From assembly GCF_000247695.1 (NCBI RefSeq), contig NW_004624784.1:10737697-10801696 (forward strand): a DNA stretch of 64,000 bases, given 5' to 3'. Below are positions 34,961 through 46,449 of the stretch, in pieces. A program made the position numbers and the translations under genes. The notes under the pieces are model-generated. The model did not search any database and was not told where the DNA came from. It was given only the letters and a program-made list of their open reading frames with translations. Each line of letters begins with the position of its first letter. Position 1 is the stretch's first letter. Source of the DNA: Heterocephalus glaber. Taxonomy: Eukaryota > Chordata > Mammalia > Rodentia > Bathyergidae.

Positions 34961-37900
34961 TTAACTACATTGGGAAGGGTCACAGGCCTATGAAGTTTGA
35001 GAAACCCTGGGCGACACTCAGTGCATGTATTTATTGTCACTGGTAGCATATTAGATTATTAAAAGGGACATGCTAATGTGACATTTTACTATTACAAAGG
35101 AAACTCAGTACTAAATTTAGAGCATAAATCAGGCACATATGCCTCCAGACATGCAATCAACTCTGTCTTCCACTCATCTTCCTTTACGTATCAAGGGGTT
35201 ATATTCAACTTCATTTTGTATTTATTTGTTAAGTGTATTGTGTGTGTCACTCTTTCCTAAGTTCAATGTGAGTAACAAAAAGTTAGTGTGTCCCAATAAA
35301 ATAGATTAAATTTAATGCTAGTAAAGCAAGGCGATTAGGACGTCAGAAAAATATACTGTACTTTAAAAGTCAAGACTAAAATATAAACCCATTAATTTCT
35401 GAACATTCATCCAGATTATATTTCATATTCATGACTATTTTCAAGAAAGCCCTCGTCTGTAATACACAAAAGGATCTATACCCATAGAATAGTCCAGATC
35501 CTCTATAAAAAAAGAGCATGAAAACCCACCTGATTCTGTTCCCAAATCAATGGCTAGTTTGGGGGTATAAATGCCAGACAATATAAAGTAAACTGCTGTC
35601 ATGAAATAATAATTAGCACTGTAAAAAAAAAAAATAACCTCCACTGCCTCGGCCGACTAATGCATAATTTGTTTGATCCCATATTTCAAGTCTGAAGGTC
35701 ACCAAATGAAATTAGCACTTTCATTCCAAAGTCTGATTCTGTTGTTATATTTTCCTGGAATAGAAGGGAAACCATTTTATACTATCTCAATAATCCAAAA
35801 TAGCAAAAACTTGTCACCTTTGTTGCTTAAACAGAAAGCTGTTTACAAGAGTTTGACTGAGAAGAGGACCACAGTTCAACAGCACTCTCCTCTTACTGAC
35901 TTCACTGTTCTAGGTCCTGCCATCAGCAGATTAATGATTCATATTTCGTTCAGTTACATGTCCCTGGAACTGTGCAGCAGGCCACTTATATTAACAAAGT
36001 CGAAGTAATGGGCCTGATACCATGTGAACCAATTACTTTAATCTGCTTCACAGCCTTACCCTCTCTAACATTAGCTATATTATGGCATATGCATGCTCTT
36101 GGTCAAAGAGGTGATTCAGGAAGTTCATGAAAATGGTTCAGTGGATTCTTATCATGAAAGAAGGAAGAGAAAAGAAGGAAGAGACAGAGAAAGGGACAAA
36201 GACAGCGAGAGAGGGAAAGTCTTTCAGAAATCCTAATGATACTCTGCCTTTCTGGCTGAGAGGCACTGACCATTACTATATCATTTTATGAAAAGAACAA
36301 CATATTCAGGGCAATACATTTAAACATCAAATAGGAATACACAGTGATTAAGAAAATGGGTAACTAGCTAATTTATTGTGAGTTTGTCCTGTGCTAACTT
36401 TCAAAAGAATTAACTAAATCTATATAAAATAAACAATGCATATGAATTAAATACTATATTTCATTCCTTAAAAGAACTCGGTGCATTAGCAATTAGCATT
36501 TTCTTTGTTTTGAATTCATTGAATTTATATCATCCTTCAACACTGTTTAGCTAAAGCAAACAAAAACAAGAAAATCACATTATTCTTTCTAAGCCGTACA
36601 AAAGTGATCTGGAAAGTCACGTTTAAAATCACTATCATGGATTAGCTTAAGGCAATTATTTCACTTGCCTCATTCTTTTACAAGAAGTTTAAAAAAAAAA
36701 TCAAGCTTCTTGCCTAACAAGAAAAATGAAATCCCATTAGTTGTGTCTCCAGTGTATATTAACATTCCTTTTGTTTAGAAAGGTTAATATCCCCCAAATA
36801 AAGGAGCATACAGTGCCTGTTAAAATAATTACATCATGACATTTTAGAAAGGTTGGCAGATAGATGTGGTTGCAAGCAAAGAAACAACAGAAGTAAAAGC
36901 AAATACTTTTAAAATTATCCATGACTTCACAAAATGGAAAGCACTGGAAATTCCACCATATTTGCCATTTCCTGCCAGCTTGTCCAGTCTCTGGTATTAG
37001 GATTTTCTTCTTCTCTTTCAGTATCTTTCTGTCATAGAAACTTAGGAAGATGTACTTTCATACTTTCATGCTGCAAATCAGATGATCTACTATCTGAAAA
37101 GGAAACTACAAATCTTGACAACAAAAGAATTTCACAACAGATTGGTGGCTGATAGCGTGAGATACCAACATTTAAATCCAAGTATTTCATGGCGACTTGG
37201 AGTCCCACAATGCAGTATCTGGTGTCATTTTTTAAAACGGTTTTCCTATCCTAGGCAAGCTCATATAAGGGCCCAGGACCTATAAGGCTCAAACCAGTGA
37301 AAAATTAAGCTTCCTCTATGTAAGACCTAAAGAAAATGCTTTCTACTTTATGCAAACAAAACATGGAACTCTGACCCTCACGCTTGAGGTGGAAAGAACA
37401 ATTCTCCACATAAGTAAAACAAATTATCTTTCCAACCTATGGATATAACAAATATTTTTAACCAAAAATAGGCACAGTAGTAAAAAAAAAAAACCACCTA
37501 ACTGACTCTCTCTTTTTATTCTCTGCGACATTCAAGCACCTCTGGAGCTCCAGAAAGGGATGTCCTGTTCCATCGCTGCTCCCCTCAAAGTGGTGAATGA
37601 AACAGGCAAGACAAAGACCAGAAGACAGACCATGGCTTCCCCACCACCACTTAAACCATAGAAAGCTTTCTGAGTTAATGACAGCTCAACCTCTGGACAG
37701 CAGGTCAGGGAATCTAATTGAACAAGTACTTTAAGAGGCTTATTAATATTCCCAAAAGTCAGAGAACACTTTACATCAGCAATTCCCAATAACACCAATA
37801 ACAAATTGTGCATATGTAGTGATGAAAAGGCCACTGCTTAAAGAGTCTAAAAAAGAATCTAATAAAAACAAATTAAGAGCCCTAAGTAACCACAACAAAA

Positions 37901-38354
37901 TGCCCCAAACTGTAGAAATCTACAAAAGGGAATTCAGTTGCAACAGCTCACCTGACCATCTCATACCGCAACTATGAAGGAGAGCCCATCCAAGTTTTAT
38001 ATAAAAGCAGACTACTGGTCCCTTCTGCAAAGGACTTTTCAATACCGAATGATGCTCTTAAGTCTCCATCTCATACAAATACAGTGGCCTGTGCTTAAAA
38101 AGCAATCCCCACACATTTTTAGATGAATGAACAAATGAATGGTTTTTATGGCACAGTATTCCAAAACAATCCCTAACATATCTAAACTGATGTTTTTATT
38201 TAACTGTCACAGGCCATACAGGGTGCTGGCTAAAACAAGAGAAAACATTTTCTTTTCCTAGAAGCCACTTTGAGCTCAACTCTAGGCAAAGTAAATTCTT
38301 TTCTTTTCCATATTCAAAGAATAGGTGTATTGTAAGAGAAGAGTATCATGGTGG
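34961..38354. other. Gene-free sequence with possible conserved segments
   Basis: No exon or repeat was identified. 36154-36220 is a purine-rich GAA/GGA tract. About 36010-36110 and 36480-36690 look repeat-free with clustered ATTA motifs ('tagcaattagcattttct') and could be regulatory. The rest has no recognisable content. Confidence 0.35.
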
Positions 38355-38540
38355 TGATGATGATGATGACACACACAACCAGCATTTGCTCAGTGCCAGC
38401 CACTGTTGGAAATGTTTTACACTATTTAGCTTAATCCTCACAACTGCCATATGAAATAACTATTAACACTATCCCCATCTTACCATGGAGATAGACAGAG
38501 ACAAATTTCATTCACCTATTGCATGATCAGAGCCCAGTTC
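38355..38540 (-). repeat. MIR SINE
   Basis: It follows a short GAT repeat. Antisense MIR blocks 'ccagcatttgctcagtgcca', 'cttaatcctcacaactgcca', 'atccccatcttaccatggag' are in order. Confidence 0.7.
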
Positions 38541-38644
38541 CAGGCCAGGCTGTGGAACTCCAGAGTCTGTTATTAAAACATATTTCACGTTCAGAACAGC
38601 AGTGTTCGACAGAGCTGTCTGTTACAATGGGAAACTTCTGTATA

Positions 38645-38775
38645 TGCACTGGCCAATACAGAAACCACCAGCTGCATGTAGCTGAGTGTTTGGAATTGGC
38701 TAGTATAACTACAGCACTGAAATTTTAATTTTACTTAAATTTAAATAGCCATATGTTGCTACTTTAACTGAAGTT
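38645..38775. repeat. hAT-type MER element
   Basis: 'gcactggccaatacagaaac', 'gctgagtgtttggaattggc' and 'acttaaatttaaatagccat' match a family whose ends read 'gtccaatatggtagccact'. The copy at 55347 belongs to the same family. I cannot name it securely. Confidence 0.6.
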
Positions 38776-39129
38776 TAATTCAATAATATGAACAGTTTGT
38801 TCAGTTAGAATGCAAGATTTTTTATATATGTCACTCTTTTTGGAATCAACTCAACAATTTTTACTAATGAGCTCACACATCAAAGTTCAATGACTACTTA
38901 GTGGGTCACTTCCAAGTATATCACTGGAGAACGCAATACCACCACCACCACCAAAGTGCAATACCAAAAGTGTGATTTGCCATAGTGACAAAACCATCCT
39001 AACATACATACACTTTTGTAACTTGTAAACTTATTTTGTCTATGCTTCCTGATGGTGGCAGGTGTGATGGTGGTGGGTGGCAGTTGCAGATATTCTGAGT
39101 CATATTTTTCAGACACTCTTTAGGGAAAC

Positions 39130-39370
39130 TTTCGCATAATTTATTCAACAAATACTACTGAATATCTACTATGGATTATGGTGAGGATAAAAAGATTCAC
39201 AAATACATACTCAGACATTATATACACAACATTTTTTGTCCAATATTTGACACATAGAACATAACCAAAAGCACTGGAAGGATGAACAATAGATGTACAG
39301 ACCAAAGGACAAATGCTAGTATCTTATTCTCAAGAAACTTAAAATCCAGGAAAGTGGGCAGGATAAAATT
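39130..39370 (-). repeat. L2 trace
   Basis: 'tttattcaacaaatactact', 'gaatatctactatggattat' and, later, 'ctcaagaaacttaaaatcca' follow the antisense L2 3' end with extra sequence between. Confidence 0.4.
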
Positions 39371-39479
39371 TTATTATCTTCTCTGATAAATGTTCTCCTT
39401 TAGAGTTTCAGCCTTTATCAGCAGCACCTACTCAAAACAAGCCACAAATTAAAGAGCCCTTCTCAAGTCACATTGATCT

Positions 39480-39930
39480 TGTGTCCCATGTGTTTCTCAA
39501 CCATTCTATACCCTTGATCCTTACTATCACTACTCAGCTTAGACCCATCATTTTTCATTTGAATCTTTGTAACAGTCTCTGTCCTGTGCTTTCTTCCTGC
39601 AAAGTTGCTTTCTTTAAATTCATTTTCCAAACACTCCCAGAATATTAGTAAAAGACAAACCTGATGTAGACACATTTCACATTAATGTCTTTCACTGGGT
39701 TCCTATTGCTAAAGCATAAAATCCAAGCTCTCTGGTATGGTATACTATAGCCAAGACAATGTGGCTAGTGACAAACTTTCTAAACTTCCTACTCACTAGA
39801 TTCTGCTCTGTACTTTTTTGAAAGTGGAAACTTCGTGTAGTGATTTGCTTATGTTTGCAGTCCTCAAACTTCTCAAGGACTTCTCCAACACTGAGTACAG
39901 TATGTCACAGGCAGTAGTCAATGAATGAAT
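39480..39930 (+). repeat. L2 3' region
   Basis: Sense L2: 'cactgggttcctattgctaa', 'agcataaaatccaagctctc', 'aacttcctactcactagatt' and a terminal 'cagtagtcaatgaatgaatg'. It reaches the L2 3' end. Confidence 0.6.
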
Positions 39931-40899
39931 GTGGTTACTATAGCACATAAAATATAAGAAAACTGATAACAAAATATGAATGTTATATTTACCAAAGTGG
40001 ATACAAATAACTTATACAAACTGCTTTGGAATGACAAGGGAAAGGAACAAAGAGCGAATTAGGAAGACATTTTAAGGGCCATATGAGAGCTCAAGTTGGA
40101 AAAATATTGGTTAATAATGAGTATGTTGAGGTAGAAAAAGTAAATTTTAAATAAAGTTTAAATTGAAACTACCAGCAATGATCATGCAACAGGAGTATGG
40201 GAAATTGAACTTTTATCCAGTTTCCTCCATTCCATCCAGCTTTGTCAGCCTTCCTAAATACTTTCTAGCTCTTTGGCAGGAAAGAATAATTTTTTTAACC
40301 TGCCACAAGAGATTAGAGTGAGTCCATGGCAGTGAGGGTCATAGCAGCAGGATCACCGGGTGTTAATGGTTTAGTTTTTGGGTTCAGTACTATGTTCTTT
40401 TAGTCCTCTTAGAACTTGCCTGCCTCACCTGGGGGCAAACTGGCTGACCTACTTGTGCTTCCTTCTACCTATCTGCTTCACCCCTCCAGCTTCAATCTTG
40501 AGTATGGCTGTTTAAAATGAAGATTCCAAGACCAAGATATGGAACAGAGAAAGAAGTTGAAGGATCAGCTGTGTTCAAGTCTAAACCCACAATCAAATCC
40601 ATCTTTTATCAGAGCTCTGTCTTGGAACCCAGAGCACTAGTGCTCAGATCTCATTCTGCTCTTTCCCCCATTAGGAAAAGAGGGAGATAAATCGGTAGAG
40701 GTGATTGGTCAGCATGGCTTGACCTTCTTGGATATCTGGTAGCTTACTGCTATTCCTAACAACTAAGGACATACTGCATTTGTAAGGACGGAGAGTTATG
40801 TGAAGGGAAGTGGTGGACGATAAGGCTACAAATATAAGTTAAGGGTAGAACGACCTGCAACTTAAGTATATTTTATTTTCTAGGTTCAAAGCAATGATG
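39931..40899. other. Gene-free sequence, no feature recognised
   Basis: Unassigned DNA without a convincing open frame or repeat. Confidence 0.45.
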
Positions 40900-41420
40900 A
40901 GTGTGGTGGATTAACTAATGGTCAATTTAAGTAGGAACACCCACCTGAGGATTGCTGCCAAATAGCATAAAAGGAGAACTGAAGGGGAAGATTGTATGCT
41001 GTTGATTTTCCTGATAAGAACTCAGCTGTTCTGCTTAGAGGAAGAGCTTGGGTCTTCACTATCACTGGGGATGGCTGCTGTTCTCCTGGTGGAGCTCTGA
41101 TCTTCACCTTGAGTGTCACTGCCTGGCTCCAGTGCAGATCCCTCAGCCTTTTGCCACAGTTCTTTCACCCCTCTGGCACAGACTTTCTAACTTCTACCAC
41201 TAGCCTTTGGGCCTTCCTGGTGCAGATCCTTGATATGGACTTCCATGAGATATTGCTGTGGGCTCTAGGCTTTCAGCTGGATTCCTCAAGTGTCTAGCAT
41301 GTGGGCAGATCTCTTATATTCTTCTGCATTTGACTTTTTGGGTGAATATTATAAAATACTCACATAAATTTATGTGTCCTGTATCAAATCTATTTACTTG
41401 CAAACCACTAACTACAACAA
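40900..41420. mobile_element. Possible LTR-like element
   Basis: The block begins 'tgtggtggattaac', has a TATA-like 'agcataaaagg' about 70 bp in, and ends 'ccactaactacaaca'. Length and TG...CA ends fit a solo LTR, but I do not recognise the family and see no target duplication. It may be unique sequence. Confidence 0.25.
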
Positions 41421-41649
41421 TTAGCTATTATTTGTTTTAAATCACAAGACAGAAAAAGCCTAGTGTCTAGCACACAGTAAATACTTTATAAATATTTAAT
41501 CAGGAAGCAATATCTAAGCTGACCTGAAAGCAGAATTGTCTAAAAAAAAAAAGTCAAAAAGTACTTAAGAGCCTATTACAACAATCTAGTATAAACAGGG
41601 AATTTTAAAAATTACTAACAGGGTGGATTGATTAAAATTATGAGGAAAC

Positions 41650-41757
41650 TACCATAGAATAAGGATTTACTATGTCCCAATCATTATGTTGGTCATTATT
41701 TTAATTAGTTCTCATAATTCAATAAACATGATTCCTCAAGCTTTCAAATTAAGAAAT
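41650..41757 (-). repeat. MIR, left part
   Basis: Antisense MIR: 'ggatttactatgtcccaatc', 'ttaattagttctcataattc'. It continues after the ID insertion at 41851. Confidence 0.6.
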
Positions 41758-41850
41758 TGGGGGTGGTGTGTAGCTCAGTGGTAGAGCGCATGCTTAGCTT
41801 GCACAAGGCTCTGGATACACTCCCCACTATCATCAAAAAATTAATTAATT
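41758..41850 (+). mobile_element. ID SINE close to its tRNA-Ala-like ancestor
   Basis: 'gggggtggtgtgtagctcag' and 'tggtagagcgcatgcttagc' match the tRNA-Ala-type head of classic ID. The B-box region is decayed and the tail is 'ttaattaatt'-rich. It interrupts a MIR. Confidence 0.82.
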
Positions 41851-41940
41851 AAAAAACTAAGGAACAGAAAAAAATGTATTTTCCCAAGGTCACATGGGTG
41901 ATAAGAGATCAAATGAGTATGCAAACCTAAATCTGTCTGC
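41851..41940 (-). repeat. MIR, right part
   Basis: 'ttttcccaaggtcacatggg' and 'aaacctaaatctgtctgc' complete the MIR split by the ID element. The interval 41941-42849 is unassigned. Confidence 0.6.
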
Positions 41941-42849
41941 AATAGAGGAATCAGCAATCTGTTTCCACCCATACAACAAGTGTGAGGGAGAAGAATCAAG
42001 AAATACAAAGAGGTTGCTGAGCCTTAGTGATGGACCTTTCCAGTAAGTCAGCCAATACTCTTTAGAAGCACTCAAGACATGAACTTCAACAGAACATAGT
42101 CCTTGATTTGTGGGGTCTCTTGTGGGGTCTACAGGTGATCAGATAATTTTAATGTAAGGTGACTTGAGCTCTAAACAACAACAGGGAGGTCATATGGAAA
42201 AAGCAATTTTATGCACACAAAAATCTCTCCCCATACTACTGGACTACAATAACTAGAAGTTATCAAATAATATTTAAATTAAGGATAACCACACCTCTGT
42301 CTCCAGAGTATTAAGTATTACTCCGTATCATTAAAAAGGACTCTCAACAAATCAGCAATCATTAACTTAATCATAAGATATTATGCATTCGTTTTATTCA
42401 CCACCAATACATTGCAGAGAGGATTTCCCTAAACATCTCTAATATATTCTTCTGTGATGCCAGTCAAAAGCAATTCTGTTCGTGGCCCTTTCCCTAGAAC
42501 TTGAATAAAAACATTCCTCTGTATCTCAGAGATGTTTAATTTGCTAGAATGACATTAATAGAAATTATCAAACTCCAAAACTCAAAACCCGCATTTTCAC
42601 CCAGAACATAAAGATAAGAAAATAATTAATTCAAAAGTCATCTCAAGAGAAATCAAGTTATAGACAAAGTATCTACAAATCAAAAACTAAACAGATTTAG
42701 TTTAACTTCAAATCACACCCACGGGGGGCAGGGGGACAAACTCAGACAGTGGGTTGATCTCTGAATTGTTCTTATTCTTTATGCACTTTATTACTCTCTT
42801 CCTAAAGTACAATATTTATAATATAACTCAAATAGGATCAGAAGTTACT

Positions 42850-42950
42850 AGCCTTCTTTTACAATAAGAAACAAGGGCAGTAAGGTTAAGTAACTTGACC
42901 AAAATAACCTATGATTTTGGCAGAACTGACAAACAAATACTAAAGTGTTA
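42850..42950 (-). repeat. MIR fragment
   Basis: 'ttttacaataagaaacaagg' and 'ggttaagtaacttgaccaaa' are antisense MIR core. Confidence 0.6.
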
Positions 42951-43009
42951 ACAGTTATGATACATCTATGATCTCCAAAAGCAAAACTACTGGAAGAAGG
43001 GTCAAATTT

Positions 43010-43140
43010 CTGCCATTAAAGCAGATGCCCTTTATGAATATTCCTCATGGACCAATGTCAGCAGCACCTAACACATAGTACATAGTGTGGCCTTAATGAC
43101 ACTTTTTTGATTGAAGAAATGAACAAAGAGAAGAATGTCA
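43010..43140 (+). repeat. L2 3' end
   Basis: 'agcagcacctaacacatagt' and 'gattgaagaaatgaacaaag' resemble the sense L2 end. Confidence 0.4.
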
Positions 43141-43202
43141 ATGAATGATGAGGCTAATAAAATCAGTGGTATATTACATTTCCCTAGAAGGGATTTTTAA
43201 AT

Positions 43203-43491
43203 TCATTTTCATTAATATATATTTGCAATATACAGTATAATGTTTATATTCCTTGTGAGGAGTTGGTACATGTATGTCACACATCTTTATTCCTTTTTTC
43301 ATCCTCTTCCCTCTCCTCTCCTTCTCCCTCCCTCCATCTCTTGACCCCCTTCCCATTTGAGAAAGATCTATTTCCCTACTTCCTATTATCTATTTTTTCC
43401 TTTGCTTTCTACTTGTATTTTGGGTTTCTCATATAAAATGCGATATTTAAGCTCGTCCATCTGATTTATTTCACTTAACATTATAGTCTCA
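43203..43491 (-). mobile_element. 5'-truncated L1 insertion with target duplication
   Basis: Reversed, it reads 'taagtgaaataaatcagatg', a purine tract ('gagggagggagaaggaga'), 'acatgtaccaactcctcaca', then an A-rich end. The 17-bp repeat 'agaagggatttttaaat' is perfect at 43186-43202 and 43492-43508. It holds only 3' UTR, no ORF2. Confidence 0.88.
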
Positions 43492-43699
43492 AGAAGGGAT
43501 TTTTAAATGGAGGTATAAAACATTTCAAGTTATTTTTTTAAAGTAGCACTTACAGATACAATAGCAGCACATATACATCCCAACATGATTTCTTATCTAA
43601 TGGGATGTAAGAAATAATTGGGAACCACTACTGTTGAGCTAAACTTTAAACTCTTATCAGTATTTGTAAGTTTAATGTGTTACAATCTCTCCCTTCTCT

Positions 43700-43702
<3 letters not shown>

Positions 43703-43773
<71 letters not shown>
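43703..43773. repeat. Compound (CT)n(AC)n microsatellite
   Basis: About 18 CT units followed by about 17 AC units. On the minus strand this is TG followed by GA, as at 4803 and 20029. Confidence 0.97.
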
Positions 43774-43775
<2 letters not shown>

Positions 43776-44514
43776 ATAAACTTATGTTAGAAAAACTCAT
43801 TTGCCTGAAGAAGATATAGAAGTATTATTTGCAGAAATGTAAATATTCTTTGTATTCTACAATTCTTTACAAGATGGTATTATAACCAAGTATTCCAACT
43901 GTGTTATAATATTATATTGCAAATATTGTAATCTGCTTTTCAAATTTTAATACTGGCCTACAAAAATCAACTGGTTTTTAGAAAAACCTAACAAACAATA
44001 CAACCATGAAAAAAATTTAAATATATGCTCTTTTGACCTCCCTCCTGGCACAAAATCTCAAAGGTGGCAACGGAGAAGAAATGTCTTCAGGGCTTCCAGA
44101 AGCTGGGGCTAGATTTGCTGACAGAAACCCACATTTCCCAAAGGCTTTACCCTATCCTGCCTTACATTCAGCTTCTAGGCAGTAGAAACAGAGCCACAAA
44201 TGATGTGACAGCTCTGGTCTACTCATAACTGAAAAGCAAACAAAAGGAAAAGGATTTTCCCTTAAAAAGACTTTAATCATTGGGTTCACTCATTAATTTT
44301 AAATTTTTACAGAAACTCCTCTTATGTTGAAAGTGGGGTGCGAATCTTATATCCTTGCAAATGTCCCTGTCATGGTTTAATAAAAGTCTGCCACAGAGGC
44401 CATAAAAAACTATCAAAGGGTCCAAGTACAGAGGTTACTGGCATAGACTTAACTCAACCTTAATTTTAGCATTCTCTCCACTGATTAGACAGTGGTCTAG
44501 GACATGTTCCTGAA
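43774..44514. other. Gene-free sequence, no feature recognised
   Basis: Unassigned DNA without a convincing open frame or repeat. Confidence 0.45.
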
Positions 44515-44660
44515 CTACTCTAAGCTCTGTTTTCCTCTTATATACTATAAAATAGAGATATTAAGATTTTATTTAAATATTCATAAAATAATATTTTATT
44601 TGCATAGTTTATGGCCCATAGGAAGTGCTCAGGAAATAATAGGTATTTGTGCTTTGGCTA
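44515..44660 (+). repeat. MIR 3' part
   Basis: 'ctgttttcctcttatatact', 'ataaaatagagatattaaga', 'ataggaagtgctcaggaaat' follow the sense MIR order. Confidence 0.45.
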
Positions 44661-44664
44661 AATA

Positions 44665-44800
44665 GTGTTTCTATTTATTCATTCAATTTATTTGATGAGG
44701 ACTTGAGAAAAAACAGAGTGTTTGTCTTCTTGGAGCTCACAGTCTAGTATAAGAGACAGGTGCTAAGCAATTAGCTGATTATAACATGGTACATGCCATA
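44665..44800 (-). repeat. L2 trace
   Basis: 'tattcattcaatttatttga' and 'cttggagctcacagtctagt' are antisense L2 blocks. Confidence 0.55.
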
Positions 44801-44808
44801 TATAGTTA

Positions 44809-44904
44809 ACAGCTTTACTGGGGTATAACTGACAGGTAATAAACTTCATATAAGGTGTATAGCTTATTAATAATTTTCTGACATGTATAAAACTGTAGAT
44901 ATTC
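44809..44904 (-). mobile_element. L1M 3' UTR, part before SINE
   Basis: 'ttactggggtataactgaca' and 'aattttctgacatgtataaa' match antisense L1M 3' UTR. It resumes at 44994. Confidence 0.7.
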
Positions 44905-44993
44905 TTTTTTTTTTTTTTTGGTACCAGGGATTGAACTCGGGACCTTGTGCTTGCAAGGCAGAAGACAGAACCACTGAGCTAAATCCTCAGCCC
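44905..44993 (-). mobile_element. ID-like SINE, young subfamily
   Basis: T-run, GGTACC, 'gattgaactcgggaccttg', 'ccactgagctaaatcct', then 'cagccc'. The flanking 'aaaactgta' on both sides looks like the target duplication. It splits an L1M. Confidence 0.93.
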
Positions 44994-45255
44994 AAAACTG
45001 TAAAAACATTAACATAATGATGAAAATATCCATCACTTTTATAAATTTCCAGCACCCACCTGCAATCTCTCATTCCTGTATCACCACTACCCATCATTTC
45101 TCAAGTAGTCATTGGTCTGTCTTCTCTTACAATAATTGATTTTGCTTTTTTAAAATGTGAAATTCCTTTAGAAAAGGAATCATGCAGTAGGTAATCTTTT
45201 TTTTTGGCTGATATCACTCAGCATAATTATTTTGAGATGCACCCATGTCACATCA
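44994..45255 (-). mobile_element. L1M 3' UTR, part after SINE
   Basis: 'gaaaatatccatcactttta', 'cactacccatcatttctc', 'ggctgatatcactcagcata', 'attattttgagatgcaccca' continue the antisense L1M. Confidence 0.75.
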
Positions 45256-46069
45256 ATTATTTTAAAACACAGTGGGCAACATCATCACCTAATCTACTAT
45301 CCACAGACCTGTACCTTTTCTTTCAAGTATCATCTATCCAGTTAAACTCATCCACTTGAACTCTGGGAAGTATACATAAATCTAAAGTTAACCATTTTTT
45401 TAATAATTTGTTTCACAAATACATCACGCTAAATGCTATTTCCCCATCATTCACTGCTTCACATCCCCATTGAGTATTGTACACCAATCACTATTTTTAT
45501 TGTCTGAACATAAAGATAAATGTTTCCTGCTTCCTGTATCAAGCAAACAAACCAGGATGAGTAATCATGAATCCATCACAAAAGCAGACACTCAAGATAG
45601 CTTTATATAAATATATATATGCATTACTTTTTACATACACTGCAAGATGAGAAGTACATCTGGGTGGCTTGTCATAAGATGGTAGAAATGTTTGAGAAAC
45701 TGTTCTACAGATGTTCAAGGATCTAAAATATTGTTCCTACAGAGATTGACAATTTTCCAGCTGAGTAGCCAAGTATACTGCTCAAAGGCAGTGGCTTCTG
45801 GTAAAGAACCAGTACAGATGGCAAGGAGAACAATTCCTTTTACCAGATTACTAGGTAGTTCCAGGATATAAAAACTGAATGAAAACTTCTTTTTATTTCA
45901 ATATTAAATTTCTTATATTCTAACTGGTCTAATAAGTCAAGGGAAGATGACATTTTCAAACAGCAAGCAAAATAGTTGGCATACAGTAGGGACCTCATAA
46001 AGCCTAGCCATGAGAGTAATATCCCTAACAGAAGACCATCCCAAGACAAAGACATGGCATGGTCATATT
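45256..46069. other. Gene-free sequence, no feature recognised
   Basis: Unassigned AT-rich DNA before the paired SINEs. Confidence 0.45.
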
Positions 46070-46086
46070 AGAAATGTCCTTACATA

Positions 46087-46173
46087 GGGGCCAGGGATTT
46101 AGCTCAGTGGTTTCACTGCATGCTGTGCAAGCGCAAGGACCCAAGTTCGATCCCTGATACCTGAAAAAAAAAA
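46087..46173 (+). mobile_element. ID-like SINE, first of a retroposed pair
   Basis: 'ggggccagggatttagctca', 'aagttcgatccctgatacc' and an A-tail. The only matching target duplication lies before this SINE (46070-46084) and after the second one (46289-46303). Confidence 0.93.
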
Positions 46174-46194
46174 TATCAAGCAAATATAAATTTT

Positions 46195-46288
46195 GAGCCT
46201 GGGATTTAGCTCAGTGGTTCTGCCACTTGCCTTGCAAGTGCAAGGTCCCGAGTTCAATCCCCGGTACAAAAAAAAAAAAAAGAAAGAA
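46195..46288 (+). mobile_element. ID-like SINE, second of a retroposed pair
   Basis: 'gagcctgggatttagctcag', 'cgagttcaatccccggtac' and an A-tail with AAAG units. It lies 21 bp after the first SINE. 'agaaatgtccttaca' at 46070-46084 and 'agaaatatccttaca' at 46289-46303 enclose both SINEs. Confidence 0.93.
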
Positions 46289-46325
46289 AGAAATATCCTT
46301 ACAGAAGTGGGTCCTTCCCTTGATT

Positions 46326-46349
46326 ACAGTGTATCCTTAGATACACTGT
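46326..46349. repeat. Perfect 10-bp inverted repeat, 4-nt loop
   Basis: ACAGTGTATC and GATACACTGT enclose 'ctta'. Function unknown. A short L2-like trace ('caaatatttactgaatgtcc') follows near 46410. Confidence 0.85.
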
Positions 46350-46449
46350 ATTTATTAATCAGTTATACAGCCATACATCTATGCATCCACACTGAGCCAG
46401 TGGGGACACAAATATTTACTGAATGTCCACTCTGTGCCTAACAGCAAAT

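Noticed and set aside
46087..46288. The two SINEs at 46.1 kb as independent insertions.
   Set aside because: Neither has an inner duplication. The shared outer 15-bp repeat favours one event. Kept as a finding with a test.
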